Shown here: piece by piece, positions 7,468 to 16,766 of the stretch
Layout of the letters: each line of letters starts with the position of its first letter
Numbering within the stretch: the first letter of the stretch is position 1
Origin: Vibrio sp. ES.051
GTDB taxonomy: Bacteria; Pseudomonadota; Gammaproteobacteria; Enterobacterales; Vibrionaceae
Length of the DNA stretch: 64,000 bases
Direction: 5' to 3'
Assembly: GCF_002563795.1 (NCBI RefSeq)
Contig: NZ_PDJL01000004.1
Span: forward strand, 1,302,001-1,366,000
Program-made: the position numbers and the translations under genes
The notes under the pieces: generated by a model
What the model was told of the DNA's origin: nothing
The model's database searches: none
The model's input: the letters and a program-made list of their open reading frames with translations, nothing else

Positions 7468-8388
7468 TTAGATAACTAAATCTTGCCCTTGCAGCAATAA
7501 AAATTCACTTGTCCCTTGAGGAATAAACACGCAAACGCGGAGGTTTTCGGTTTTAGCTTTCGCCAACATATCCGAAAGTTCAGCCGCGCTAGTAAAACCT
7601 TGTCGCTCGGCGTCTCTTCTTACCAATTCTAGAACATCAGCTTCACATCGCGTCGAATACAACGCGAGCTCAGCCTGCTGCATGTAGCGAACCGCTTTTA
7701 TCGGTAGCATCTCTACATCTTTGCCAACTTGCACCCATGTACAACTGCCTTTTTCATCCAGTGGACTTGTCATCGTTTGCTGGTAAATCATTTCTAGCTC
7801 TCGATTGTTGCGCGCATTTTCAACGTCAGGATTGGCAAAGAACTGCTCCCAAAATTTACGGCGTAAATCAACACTTGGTAATGCTTCTTTGATCGAATTG
7901 CGTTTTGAGTTAGCAAAGTCCGCCATCAAGCCCATATTCTGCGGCAGGATGGATTCAAGTTTTTCACGAATATTGCGGATTAAGACAGGAGATGCCCCAC
8001 CGCTCGAAATGGCGATTTGAATACGGCCACGATTGAGCATCGAGGGGGTGATGAAGTCACAGTAAGGTTTATCGTCAACCACATTAACCAAAATTCCAAG
8101 CTCCTTTGCATCCTTAAAGACTTGGTGATTCAGTTCCGGATTGTCGGTTGTCGCCCATACTTGAATGAACCCTTGAGTGACAATGTCACTAGAGTAGAAG
8201 CATTGAATCCAGCGAATTTTATGCTCAAAGGCTAACTTAGATAGAAAATCAACCAATGTAGGAGAGACGATAGTGACATCCGCCCCCGCCTTTATTAAAG
8301 CTTCCACCTTACGGCTAGCCACCTCTCCACCACCAACGACAAGAACGGGTTTATTAATCAAATCTAAGAACAGAGGAAAATATCGCAT
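7468..8388 (-). CDS. Precorrin-2 dehydrogenase / sirohydrochlorin ferrochelatase (siroheme synthase, CysG N-terminal type)
   Basis: The 306-aa protein matches the N-terminal half of E. coli CysG (457 aa). The Rossmann motif GGGEVASRK is at 19-27, VNVVDDKP carries the conserved aspartate near 105, and SSGGASP is at 128-134 (Ser128 is phosphorylated in enterobacterial CysG). These catalyse NAD-dependent oxidation of precorrin-2 and iron insertion to make siroheme for sulfite and nitrite reductases. Residues 214-306 align with the start of the SUMT methyltransferase domain (YMQQAELALY, LVRRDAER) but the SAM-binding GAGPGD loop is lost and the domain stops early. A separate uroporphyrinogen methyltransferase gene is therefore expected elsewhere. 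Single gene, ATG start. Confidence 0.88.
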   Translation of the reverse strand: MRYFPLFLDLINKPVLVVGGGEVASRKVEALIKAGADVTIVSPTLVDFLSKLAFEHKIRWIQCFYSSDIVTQGFIQVWATTDNPELNHQVFKDAKELGILVNVVDDKPYCDFITPSMLNRGRIQIAISSGGASPVLIRNIREKLESILPQNMGLMADFANSKRNSIKEALPSVDLRRKFWEQFFANPDVENARNNRELEMIYQQTMTSPLDEKGSCTWVQVGKDVEMLPIKAVRYMQQAELALYSTRCEADVLELVRRDAERQGFTSAAELSDMLAKAKTENLRVCVFIPQGTSEFLLLQGQDLVI

Positions 8389-8848
8389 TTCAATCCATGA
8401 TTACTCTAATTAGCTATTAGAAACTATGCTACCAAAAATGGGGCAAGCTCATCACCCTGTTTCGATATTACAAATAATTTTTGTTCGAATTTTTACTGAA
8501 CTCAGCCAAGCTCAACTAATGACAGTTTTAATAACAACTTTTTATTCTCTTGTTTTGGACACTTTTCTGTTGATAGTTCTGATGCACCAAATTGGCCCTG
8601 AACTGCACTATTTACAAACAATTAACATTTCGTCATTCTAATCCCCAAGGCGCTTTGTGAATTCTCTCAAAAATCCATTTAAATTATATATTTGAGAATT
8701 TACAGATCCTTTCCTACGCTTATAACTGGTTGATTTACCGATTTGCTGTTTCTTCGAAATCAATCACGTAGGACGATAATACTAACGAATTGGACTCGTT
8801 GTTTCAGGTCGCTCCTGATTAAACATGGATCATACAGGAAGGATACAA
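8389..8848. other. Promoter region between siroheme synthase gene and aapJ
   Basis: A 460-bp AT-rich gap with divergent promoters. A short open frame at 8426-8641 looks non-coding (low complexity, no ribosome site). The aapJ promoter and an inverted repeat in it are listed separately. Confidence 0.5.
8660..8726 (+). promoter_or_regulatory. Putative aapJ promoter with overlapping inverted repeat
   Basis: TTTACA (8699-8704), a 16-bp spacer and TATAAC (8721-8726) form a good sigma-70 promoter; start near 8733 gives a leader of about 115 nt. An inverted repeat (AATTCTC.. at 8660 and ..GAGAATT ending at 8700) abuts the -35 and could be an operator. Confidence 0.5.
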
Positions 8849-9877
8849 ATGGCAAATAAACTAACAGTTCTTGCTTCCGTCGTAGCGGCTTCTACTGCCA
8901 TGATGGCAACATCAGCTCAAGCAGCAAGCGCTACTCTGGACAAAGTAACAACACAAGGTTTTATTACTTGTGGAGTAAGTACCGGTCTACCTGGTTTCTC
9001 CAACCCTAATTCAAAAGGTGAATGGGAAGGCATCGACGTAGAATATTGCCAAGCACTGGCTGCAGCCGTTCTTGGGGATAAAACAAAAGTTAAATATGTT
9101 CCCCTAACCGCGAAAGAACGTTTCACCGCTCTTCAATCGGGTGAAATCGATGTACTTTCACGTAACACGACTTGGACACTTCATCGAGATACAGCGCTCG
9201 GCCTAAACTTTGTCGGTGTAAACTACTACGATGGTCAAGGTTTCATGGTGAAGAAAGAGCTTGACCTTTCAAGTGCGAAAGAACTTGATGGTGCCTCTAT
9301 ATGTGTACAGTCGGGTACCACTACCGAACTTAACCTAGCCGACTACTTCCGTAATAATAGTATGTCTTATAAACCTGTCGTATTTGATACGGCTGCACAA
9401 ACCTCCAAAGGTTTTGACGCTGGTCGATGTGATGCACTAACAACCGACCAGTCGGGTCTTTATGCGCTGCGCTTGAACCTTAAAGCCCCATCTTCTGCAG
9501 CGGTTCTTCCTGAAATTATCTCTAAAGAACCTCTAGGCCCGGTTGTTCGTCAAGGTGATGACCAATGGTTCAATATTGCTAAATGGACACTGGCGGCAAT
9601 GGTGAACGCGGAAGAATACGGTATTACCTCTAAGAATGCGGACGAGATGTTGAAATCGAAAGATCCAAACATTAAGCGGATTCTGGGTGTCGACGGCCCT
9701 AAAGGTAAAGGCTTGGGTATTCGTGATGACTGGGGTTACCAAGTTGTCAAGCAAGTAGGTAACTACGGTGAAAGTTTCGAACGTACGGTCGGTAAAGGCT
9801 CGCCTTTGGAAATTTCTCGTGGTGTCAATGCGCTATGGAATGCAGGCGGCTTTATGTACGCGCCACCAATCCGATAA
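8849..9877 (+). CDS. aapJ: General L-amino acid ABC transporter substrate-binding protein AapJ
   Basis: The product is 342 aa. A signal peptide is clear (MANKLTVLAS, hydrophobic core, cleavage after TSAQA at about residue 25). The mature protein is the SBP_bac_3 type with CGVSTGLPGFSNP, the NTTWTLHRD segment and YEGFMVKK-like strand seen in AapJ/BztA proteins. Start choice: ATG at 8825 is in frame, but GGAAGGA precedes ATG at 8849 at good spacing and the signal peptide begins there. It captures amino acids in the periplasm for AapQM-P. A terminator in the 224-bp gap to aapQ probably lets this gene be expressed above the permease genes. Confidence 0.93.
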   Translation: MANKLTVLASVVAASTAMMATSAQAASATLDKVTTQGFITCGVSTGLPGFSNPNSKGEWEGIDVEYCQALAAAVLGDKTKVKYVPLTAKERFTALQSGEIDVLSRNTTWTLHRDTALGLNFVGVNYYDGQGFMVKKELDLSSAKELDGASICVQSGTTTELNLADYFRNNSMSYKPVVFDTAAQTSKGFDAGRCDALTTDQSGLYALRLNLKAPSSAAVLPEIISKEPLGPVVRQGDDQWFNIAKWTLAAMVNAEEYGITSKNADEMLKSKDPNIKRILGVDGPKGKGLGIRDDWGYQVVKQVGNYGESFERTVGKGSPLEISRGVNALWNAGGFMYAPPIR

Positions 9878-9888
9878 ACGAGTTAATC

Positions 9889-9914
9889 AGGGCGGGTTAC
9901 GCCGCCCTTTTTCT
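9889..9914 (+). terminator. Intra-operon terminator after aapJ
   Basis: GGGCGG (9890-9895) / CCGCCC (9902-9907) with a 6-nt loop, followed by TTTTTC. It lies between the binding-protein gene and the permease genes. Confidence 0.8.
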
Positions 9915-10101
9915 TGATTACATTCATCTGGATGAGTAAGGAACACTCATTGGCTGGCTTTAACCAAATGAATTTGAAATAGATGAAAATTGATCATTTA
10001 GAACCATCTATCGCAAGTGAATAAAAAGTGGTTGAGCCGACACGGAAGTCACTTATTCGTGCAGAGTGATATCTATAATTAAGGTTTGAGGTTATCGCTG
10101 T

Positions 10102-11307
10102 ATGAAACCGACAAAAGATGCATCGCCAAGTACGATGTCCAAACCAAGCGGAAGCAAGAGCCTGATTTATAATCCCGCCTTTCGTTCTGCTATTTTCCAG
10201 ATCATTGCCATAACTGCACTGGCATTCTTCTTTTATACCATTGTAAGCAATGCCCTGAATAATTTAGATGCTCGAGGTATCGCAACTGGTTTCGGCTTTA
10301 TGAACCAAGAAGCAGGGTTCGGTATTGGGTTAACTCTGATTGAATATGATGAAACTTTTTCTTATGGCAGAACTTTTATTATAGGTCTGTTAAACACCGC
10401 TCTCGTTTCATTTTTAGGGATTATCTTAGCCACTATTATTGGTTTTACAATGGGGATAGCGCGCCTATCTTCTAACTGGTTAGTCAGCCGACTCGCCACT
10501 GTCTATATTGAAACGTTCCGAAATATCCCTCTTTTATTACAAATTTTCTTTTGGTATTTCGCAGTGTTACAAGCGCTGCCATCCCCCCGACAAAGCATGA
10601 GCCTTGGCGAAGCGATATTCTTAAATGTACGGGGACTCTTTTTCCCTGCCCCTGTGATGGAAAACGGCAGTGGTATCGTTGTCGCTTCATTTATCGGTGG
10701 TGTGATTGCAAGCTTGTTAATTGCTCAATGGGCAAAGAACAAACAGCGCTTAACTGGGCAGCAAACCCCGACGGGAAAAATTGCTCTTGCGCTCGTGATT
10801 GGGCTACCTTTGGTCGTTTATTTCCTTGTCGGCATGCCAATTTCATTAGAATACCCAGCCCTAAAAGGATTTAACTTCCAAGGTGGAATTAGCATTATTC
10901 CAGAACTTGCGGCGTTACTTTTGGCATTAAGTGTCTATACCGCTTCCTTTATCGCAGAAATAGTACGCTCGGGAATTAATGCCGTGAGCCATGGTCAAAC
11001 TGAAGCCGCAATGTCTCTTGGCTTACCGCGCTCAAAAACCTTGAAGCTTGTTGTTATCCCACAAGCACTAAGAATCATTATCCCTCCATTAACCAGCCAA
11101 TATTTGAACTTAACCAAAAACTCCTCGTTAGCGATGGCGATTGGTTACCCTGATCTTGTTTCTGTTTTTGCTGGCACAACACTGAATCAGACCGGTCAAG
11201 CGATTGAGATTATTGCAATGACCATGGGCGTTTACTTAACCCTCAGTTTGATTACTTCTGCGTTAATGAACTTGTACAACCGTAAAGTCGCGCTGGTGGA
11301 GAGATAA
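10102..11307 (+). CDS. aapQ: Amino-acid ABC transporter permease AapQ
   Basis: The product is 401 aa, the long form typical of AapQ/BztB, with an N-terminal membrane segment (FQIIAITALAFFFYTIV), an extra central region and the C-terminal binding-protein-dependent permease core. The EAA loop reads GQTEAAMSLGLPRSKTLKLV, where the AapP ATPase docks. IETFRNIPLLLQIFFWY is the conserved polar amino-acid permease motif. GAGG at 10088-10091 precedes the ATG. It is followed 1 bp later by aapM, so the two are translationally coupled. It lies in the inner membrane. Confidence 0.93.
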   Translation: MKPTKDASPSTMSKPSGSKSLIYNPAFRSAIFQIIAITALAFFFYTIVSNALNNLDARGIATGFGFMNQEAGFGIGLTLIEYDETFSYGRTFIIGLLNTALVSFLGIILATIIGFTMGIARLSSNWLVSRLATVYIETFRNIPLLLQIFFWYFAVLQALPSPRQSMSLGEAIFLNVRGLFFPAPVMENGSGIVVASFIGGVIASLLIAQWAKNKQRLTGQQTPTGKIALALVIGLPLVVYFLVGMPISLEYPALKGFNFQGGISIIPELAALLLALSVYTASFIAEIVRSGINAVSHGQTEAAMSLGLPRSKTLKLVVIPQALRIIIPPLTSQYLNLTKNSSLAMAIGYPDLVSVFAGTTLNQTGQAIEIIAMTMGVYLTLSLITSALMNLYNRKVALVER

Positions 11308-11308
11308 T

Positions 11309-12406
11309 ATGAGCACACATAAGTTTCAACCTGATCTCCCACCACCCGCCAATACTGTCGGCTTGGTAGGTTGGATGCGTCAACATCTTTTTAATGGGCT
11401 CATAAACTCTCTTGTCACAGTGATTCTTGCTTACGTAGTCGTCACAGCTCTTTGGAGCATTATCGACTGGGCATTGATTAGTGCCGATTGGTTAGGCTCT
11501 ACGCGCGATGACTGTAGCCGTGATGGTGCATGTTGGGTATTCATCAGTGTCCGTTGGGAACAGTTCATGTATGGTTTCTACCCAGAAGCGGAGCTGTGGC
11601 GCCCTCGCCTGTTTTACATCACGCTGGCTATCTTTACTGCATTGCTCGCCTATGAAAAAACACCAAAGCGAACTTGGATTTGGCTGTTCTTCGTCAATGT
11701 TTACCCTTTCATTATCGCGGCCCTTTTATACGGCGGTGTCTTTGGCCTTGAAGTCGTCGATACCCATAAATGGGGCGGATTACTCGTCACATTAATTATT
11801 GCGCTTGTTGGCATCGTTGTATCTCTGCCGATTGGTGTTGTCTTAGCGCTAGGTAGACGATCAGACATGCCGATTATTCGAAGTATTTGTACAATTTACA
11901 TCGAAATATGGCGTGGTGTTCCGCTTATCACTGTTCTGTTCATGGCGTCGGTGATGCTTCCGCTGTTTATGTCAGAAGGTTCAGAAACCGATAAGTTGGT
12001 CCGAGCACTCATCGGTGTAGTGATGTTCGCCTCCGCTTATATGGCAGAAGTCGTTCGTGGCGGTTTACAAGCAATCCCTAAAGGGCAATATGAAGCCGCA
12101 GATGCGCTTGGTTTAAGCTACTGGAAAAAAACAGGGCTGATCATTTTGCCTCAGGCATTAAAGATCACAATCCCTTCTATCGTAAATACTTTTATCGGCC
12201 TATTTAAAGACACTAGTTTGGTGTTAATCATTGGTATGTTTGATGTACTAGGCATCGGGCAAGCTGCAAATACCGACCCTGACTGGCTTGGCTTTGCCAC
12301 AGAAAGTTATGTATTTGTCGCGTTAGTATTTTGGATATTTTGTTTTGGCATGTCGCGTTATTCGATATGGCTTGAAAACAAACTTCATACCGGTCACAAA
12401 CGATAA
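11309..12406 (+). CDS. aapM: Amino-acid ABC transporter permease AapM
   Basis: The product is 365 aa. Several membrane segments precede the permease core, whose EAA loop reads [38 protein letters not shown] is the second family motif. A cysteine-bearing periplasmic loop ([10 protein letters not shown]) near residues 69-78 is typical of AapM/BztC. It pairs with AapQ to form the heterodimeric channel. The gap to aapQ is 1 bp and to aapP 23 bp, consistent with one operon. Confidence 0.93.
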   Translation: MSTHKFQPDLPPPANTVGLVGWMRQHLFNGLINSLVTVILAYVVVTALWSIIDWALISADWLGSTRDDCSRDGACWVFISVRWEQFMYGFYPEAELWRPRLFYITLAIFTALLAYEKTPKRTWIWLFFVNVYPFIIAALLYGGVFGLEVVDTHKWGGLLVTLIIALVGIVVSLPIGVVLALGRRSDMPIIRSICTIYIEIWRGVPLITVLFMASVMLPLFMSEGSETDKLVRALIGVVMFASAYMAEVVRGGLQAIPKGQYEAADALGLSYWKKTGLIILPQALKITIPSIVNTFIGLFKDTSLVLIIGMFDVLGIGQAANTDPDWLGFATESYVFVALVFWIFCFGMSRYSIWLENKLHTGHKR

Positions 12407-12429
12407 CTCATCAAGATCAAGGACGTATT

Positions 12430-13179
12430 ATGACTCAACAACAAGACTATATGATCCAGTTGAAGGACATGAATAAATGGTATGGTGAGTTTCACGTACT
12501 AAAAAACATCAATCTCGAAGTGAAACAAGGCGAAAAAATTGTTATCTGTGGCCCTTCCGGCTCTGGAAAATCCACCATGATTCGCTGTATTAATCGTCTT
12601 GAGGAGCATCAAGCTGGTAGCATTTATGTTTCTGGTACCGAGCTGACTGATGATTTAAAGAACATTGAAGCGGTCCGCCGCGAAGTCGGAATGTGTTTTC
12701 AGCACTTCAACCTTTTCCCTCACCTAACCGTTTTAGAGAATTGTACTCTTGCTCCTATCTGGGTTAAGAAAATGCCAAAAGACGAAGCAGAGGCTGTTGC
12801 GATGAAATACCTACAGCGCGTTAAAATTCCTGAGCAAGCAGATAAGTACCCAGGGCAATTATCTGGCGGTCAACAGCAACGTGTAGCGATTGCTCGTTCT
12901 TTATGCATGAACCCGAAAGTCATGTTATTTGACGAGCCCACATCCGCTCTCGACCCAGAAATGGTCCGCGAAGTTTTAGATGTCATGGTGGAGCTTGCCG
13001 AAGAAGGCATGACCATGCTTTGCGTAACGCATGAGATGGGCTTTGCCAAAGAAGTCGCCGACAGAGTCATTTTTATGGACGCCGGAGAAATCATTGAAGA
13101 GAACAACCCTGTCGACTTCTTTGAAAACCCCCAATCCGATAGAACGCAAAACTTCCTCGCACAAATACTGCACCATTGA
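12430..13179 (+). CDS. aapP: Amino-acid ABC transporter ATPase AapP
   Basis: The product is 249 aa. Walker A is GPSGSGKST (41-49), the Q-loop is in [11 protein letters not shown], the signature [12 protein letters not shown] starts at about 144, and Walker B is [14 protein letters not shown]. The H-loop follows in CVTHEMGFA. This is the cytosolic energy-coupling subunit of AapJQMP, closely similar to GlnQ-type ATPases; the name rests on its place behind aapQ and aapM. AAGGACG is the ribosome site. Confidence 0.93.
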   Translation: MTQQQDYMIQLKDMNKWYGEFHVLKNINLEVKQGEKIVICGPSGSGKSTMIRCINRLEEHQAGSIYVSGTELTDDLKNIEAVRREVGMCFQHFNLFPHLTVLENCTLAPIWVKKMPKDEAEAVAMKYLQRVKIPEQADKYPGQLSGGQQQRVAIARSLCMNPKVMLFDEPTSALDPEMVREVLDVMVELAEEGMTMLCVTHEMGFAKEVADRVIFMDAGEIIEENNPVDFFENPQSDRTQNFLAQILHH

Positions 13180-13223
13180 TGCCTTATTTTGTCGCAATTT
13201 ATGATGACATCTACATCTATAGA

Positions 13224-13254
13224 AGCACTGATTTCAATAGAATCAGTGCTTTTT
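13224..13254 (+). terminator. Terminator of the aap operon
   Basis: AGCACTGATT (13224-13233) / AATCAGTGCT (13241-13250) with a 7-nt loop and a TTTT tail. Confidence 0.88.
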
Positions 13255-13447
13255 GTTACTAAAATCGAGAAACTGTGTGACAATCGGCTTACTTTGCCTA
13301 ACAGTAATATTGTGTTACAAGTTACCACATACATAACACCTTATTTCTATTATTATTTTATCTTAGTTATGTATGGTTAGGGCTTGATTTTTTGAACTTT
13401 CAATCCCATAAATGTACTTATAAGAAAGTCTCTTATCGAGGAAGATT

Positions 13448-14110
13448 ATGAACAGTCCAATGTTTACCCGCACTTCAACACAAGAAAGTGCTCTACAAAC
13501 CAACAAAGTGTTGCGTAATACTTACGCTCTACTTTCAATGACGCTTTTATGGTCAGCAGGCGTTGCTGGCGTTGCAATGGCTTTTAACTTACCACATCCG
13601 GGCATCATCCTAATGTTGGTTGGTTTCTACGGTCTGCTTTTCTTAACAGAGAAAAACCGTAACAACAGCCTTGGCCTTGTATTTACTTTCCTATTCACTG
13701 GTTTCCTTGGCTATACCATTGGGCCAATCCTAAACATGTACATTGGTGCAGGAATGGGCGACGTCGTATTAACCGCTCTTGGCGGTACTGCCCTGTCCTT
13801 TATGGCCGCATCTGCGTACGCACTAACGACAAAGCGTGACTTATCACTGATGGGTGGTTTGATGCTGTCTCTGTTTGTCGTGCTTGTTGTAGGTATGATT
13901 GCAAGCATCTTCATTCAATCAACGATCCTACACCTAGCAATGAGCAGCTTGTTTATCGTTTTCTCGACAATGGCGATTCTGATGACAACTCAAGGTATTA
14001 TTCGTGGTGGAGAAAATAACTACATTTCTGCAACTATTACGCTATATGTGTCAATCTACAATATCTTCATCAGCTTGCTAAGCATTCTAGGCATCATGAA
14101 TGATGATTAA
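13448..14110 (+). CDS. yccA: Bax inhibitor-1/YccA family membrane protein
   Basis: The product is 220 aa with seven predicted membrane helices and a short soluble N-terminus, as in E. coli YccA (219 aa). YccA interacts with the FtsH protease and modulates degradation of membrane proteins such as SecY when translocators jam. The conserved end (YVSIYNIFISLLSILGI) matches the family. GAGGAAG precedes the ATG. tusE and the acylphosphatase gene follow, the same set found together in E. coli (yccA, tusE, yccX, rlmI). Confidence 0.92.
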   Translation: MNSPMFTRTSTQESALQTNKVLRNTYALLSMTLLWSAGVAGVAMAFNLPHPGIILMLVGFYGLLFLTEKNRNNSLGLVFTFLFTGFLGYTIGPILNMYIGAGMGDVVLTALGGTALSFMAASAYALTTKRDLSLMGGLMLSLFVVLVVGMIASIFIQSTILHLAMSSLFIVFSTMAILMTTQGIIRGGENNYISATITLYVSIYNIFISLLSILGIMNDD

Positions 14111-14128
14111 CTTGTCAGAGTGAATCTA

Positions 14129-14162
14129 AAAAGCCCGGAGGTAAACTTCGGGCTTTTTTTAT
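14129..14162 (+). terminator. Terminator after yccA
   Basis: AGCCCG / CGGGCT stem with GAGGTAAACTT between and seven T after it. Confidence 0.85.
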
Positions 14163-14469
14163 TTGTCGCAGAATAGAAATAAACCGTTATCTACCACTTT
14201 ATTTAAATATCGTCAGCTACCTCATTTTTACCATCAAAACTCTGTTAAAGGTGAACGCCTTTGCATAGGCATTCATTTTTATTATTACTCACCCCGATAA
14301 TTTTCTAACAGACTGAATAACTTCCCATAATTATGACTAAGAATAATTTAAAACCATAATTTGTATGCTTTTTCTGCGCTCAGGCAAGAAGTCCTAATTC
14401 TTTTGTTGAGAACATCCGTACCTGTAAGCTAATCTATAAACATCCATGACCACTTAGCGGATAAACGTT
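14163..14469. other. Gap upstream of tusE, no gene seen
   Basis: About 307 bp, AT-rich, without a plausible coding frame on either strand. It must hold the tusE promoter; no specific regulator site was recognised. Confidence 0.4.
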
Positions 14470-14799
14470 ATGTTCGTTTACAACGGAAAAGAAATTGAAA
14501 CTGATGCTCAAGGTTACTTGTTAGACCATACTCAATGGGAAGAAGGTATGGTTGAGCTTTTAGCGAAAGAAGAAGACATTGATCTTACCGAGGCTCATCT
14601 GGAGGTCGTACATTTCGTACGAGACTTTTATGAAGAGTTTAACACCTCTCCTGCCGTCCGCATGCTTGTCAAAGCAATGGAGAAAGCGCACGGACCTGAA
14701 AAAGGCAATAGTAAGTACCTATTCAAGCTATTCAAGAAAGGTCCTGCCAAACAAGCAACCAAATTAGCAGGCTTGCCAAAACCAGCTAAGTGCTTATGA
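14470..14799 (+). CDS. tusE: TusE sulfurtransferase (DsrC family)
   Basis: The product is 109 aa, the family length. The invariant penultimate cysteine is present (PKPAKCL, Cys108). TusE takes persulfide sulfur from TusD and passes it to MnmA for 2-thiouridine at the wobble base of tRNA. The DsrC fold is supported by [17 protein letters not shown]. It is convergent with the acylphosphatase gene; the stop codons are only a few bases apart, so no terminator fits between them. Confidence 0.93.
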   Translation: MFVYNGKEIETDAQGYLLDHTQWEEGMVELLAKEEDIDLTEAHLEVVHFVRDFYEEFNTSPAVRMLVKAMEKAHGPEKGNSKYLFKLFKKGPAKQATKLAGLPKPAKCL

Positions 14800-14801
14800 G
14801 A

Positions 14802-15074
14802 CTATAAAATTTTAAAGCCGCGGAACGGTTTATACGACGCCTCTTCTCGAGTCACGCTATCCACGGTGGCTGTCCGCGGCCCTTCTTGTAACCACTCTGA
14901 AAAGTCAGTAATTTGCTGCTCTGTTCCACACGCCAGCACTTCGACATCACCATTATTTAAATTCTTCGCGTAACCGGTCAAACCAAGTTTTAAACCTTGA
15001 TGAGATGTATGGTAACGAAAGCCAACACCTTGAACATGACCTTTTACTATAAATCTCTCACACTTTACATTCAT
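14802..15074 (-). CDS. yccX: Acylphosphatase YccX
   Basis: The product is 90 aa, normal for acylphosphatase. The phosphate loop GHVQGVGFR holds catalytic Arg20, and Asn38 (GYAKNLNNG) is the water-orienting residue. It hydrolyses acyl phosphates. It has its own promoter on the minus strand, divergent from the chemoreceptor gene. Confidence 0.92.
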   Translation of the reverse strand: MNVKCERFIVKGHVQGVGFRYHTSHQGLKLGLTGYAKNLNNGDVEVLACGTEQQITDFSEWLQEGPRTATVDSVTREEASYKPFRGFKIL

Positions 15075-15124
15075 CGTTGTACCGCTTCTTTTTATTGAGT
15101 GATATATTCATTTCATCTATTCAC

Positions 15125-15146
15125 CCCACTAAGGATAGTGGGTTTT
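15125..15146 (+). terminator. Terminator-like hairpin upstream of the chemoreceptor gene
   Basis: CCCACT / AGTGGG around AAGGAT, followed by TTTTT. It lies 20 bp before the chosen chemoreceptor ATG. It may end transcription running through from tusE, or act in the gene's leader. Confidence 0.55.
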
Positions 15147-15164
15147 TGTACGGTTATAATAATT

Positions 15165-16568
15165 ATGAAAGAAATTCCATTTCGTTGGATTGATAAGTAT
15201 CTCATTCACTTAAAAATCCAAGAGAAGTTCTACTTACTCTTTTTTCTTCCCGTTCTCGCTCTCGTTATGCTCACTCTTGTTCTCAATAGTGCAGCAAATA
15301 CTCTTATTTCAGGAATGTACCAAGAAGAACTCGTGCTGATAAAAGGGCTAATCGAAGCAGGTAACCTTTCTCAAACACAAGTATCCAACTTACTAGCTAG
15401 CTCTGAAACCATTCGATTAGGCTCTGGTTCAGACTCAGTGTCAGTCCTTAACGGCGCATATAGCTTAGTTGCCAATCACGAACTTTCGTTGTGGTCAGCG
15501 CTTTCTGTCACTCAAATAAGCCTTATTTGTGTCGGCCTATTCATTTTAGCGTTTGGTGTTTACTACATTATGACGTTCATCGGTGGCGCTATGTTTACCA
15601 TGAATAAGGCTTTAAACACGTTAGCGGATGGGGATTTAACCGCGCGAATGCACTTTTTCCCTGTTCGTGACGAGTTTAGTGAAATTGCTATTACTATCGA
15701 CAAAGTGGCAGTGCGTGAACAAAAAATGGTTCTCTCGATCCAAGAATCTGTCGCGTTGATGCAACAGATAAGTGCCGACTTAAACCAATCCATTCATCAC
15801 AGCTCTGATATATCGAATACCCAACAGGAACACTTAAACTCACTGGCAAGTGCCACCGAACAAATGGCATCAACCATTCGTGAGGTTGCAACATTAGCGC
15901 ATGACTCAAGTACACAGACAGATGACGCACGAAGTGTTGCACAGTCTGGGCAAGTTAAAGTTGAAAACACGCTTCACTCCATTTCGGAGCTGTCTACTGA
16001 AATTCAATCTGCTTCTAAAGCGGTAGAAGAGCTAGACGCGAATGCTGCGCAAATTGATGAAGTGGTTACCACTATCAACGCTATTTCAGAGCAAACTAAC
16101 CTACTCGCATTAAATGCAGCGATTGAAGCCGCACGTGCGGGTGAGCAAGGTCGGGGTTTCGCCGTTGTCGCTGACGAAGTTCGAGCATTGGCTGGACGAA
16201 CTCAACAAGCAACAGTAGAAATTCAAGCAATGATCGAATCGTTACAGCGTAACAGTCAATCTCTAACAAAACTGATGGAAGTAACGGTAAACAATGCCAA
16301 TGAAGGCCAAACTTTAATGGCAGAAGTAAACCATGAAATCGGCTCACTAGCAGATAAGAATCAGACCATCTCTGACAGTAGTATCCAGATCGCGACTGCG
16401 GCCGAAGAACAAGGTGTCGTGGCAGACAACATCGCGTCTAGCGTTGAAGATATCCGCATTCAAGCAAACAACGTGTGTAATATGATCAGCACGACGTCGC
16501 AAAACGTAGAGCAACTTCGTGCGCAAAGTGACACGATGGAATCTCTCCTTACAGGCCTCAAAGCTTAA
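15165..16568 (+). CDS. Methyl-accepting chemotaxis protein
   Basis: The product is 467 aa from ATG 15165; the frame extends to a GTG at 15099 but that stretch contains a terminator-like hairpin and has no family likeness. There is a first membrane segment ([19 protein letters not shown]), a short periplasmic part of only about 75 residues, a second membrane segment ([19 protein letters not shown]), a HAMP region, and the signalling domain with the conserved hairpin tip ([20 protein letters not shown]). The ligand is unknown; the small periplasmic part is not a Cache or four-helix domain I can name. It is inserted between yccX and rlmI. The ribosome site is poor. Confidence 0.9.
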   Translation: MKEIPFRWIDKYLIHLKIQEKFYLLFFLPVLALVMLTLVLNSAANTLISGMYQEELVLIKGLIEAGNLSQTQVSNLLASSETIRLGSGSDSVSVLNGAYSLVANHELSLWSALSVTQISLICVGLFILAFGVYYIMTFIGGAMFTMNKALNTLADGDLTARMHFFPVRDEFSEIAITIDKVAVREQKMVLSIQESVALMQQISADLNQSIHHSSDISNTQQEHLNSLASATEQMASTIREVATLAHDSSTQTDDARSVAQSGQVKVENTLHSISELSTEIQSASKAVEELDANAAQIDEVVTTINAISEQTNLLALNAAIEAARAGEQGRGFAVVADEVRALAGRTQQATVEIQAMIESLQRNSQSLTKLMEVTVNNANEGQTLMAEVNHEIGSLADKNQTISDSSIQIATAAEEQGVVADNIASSVEDIRIQANNVCNMISTTSQNVEQLRAQSDTMESLLTGLKA

Positions 16569-16591
16569 AACCTATCTCTCTAGCTATAAAA

Positions 16592-16616
16592 ACGGTCACT
16601 TAGGTGGCCTTTTTTA
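16592..16616 (+). terminator. Terminator after chemoreceptor gene
   Basis: GGTCAC (16594-16599) / GTGGCC (16604-16609) with one G-T pair, then seven T. Confidence 0.75.
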
Positions 16617-16766
16617 TGGCTCGCATTTTATCGTCTACCTCTAACATGTTCCCATAAGTCTACAATTAAGGCTTAAGCAATGGCTTGGACTGCTGGCTGA
16701 TGTTGCTTTTGCCAGTAACATCCCGGACAATACGCCCCTTTCAAAATTCAACAAGAGCTACAAGAA

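Noticed and set aside
8426..8641. 71-codon frame in the aapJ upstream gap
   Set aside because: No ribosome site and it lies in AT-rich promoter DNA.
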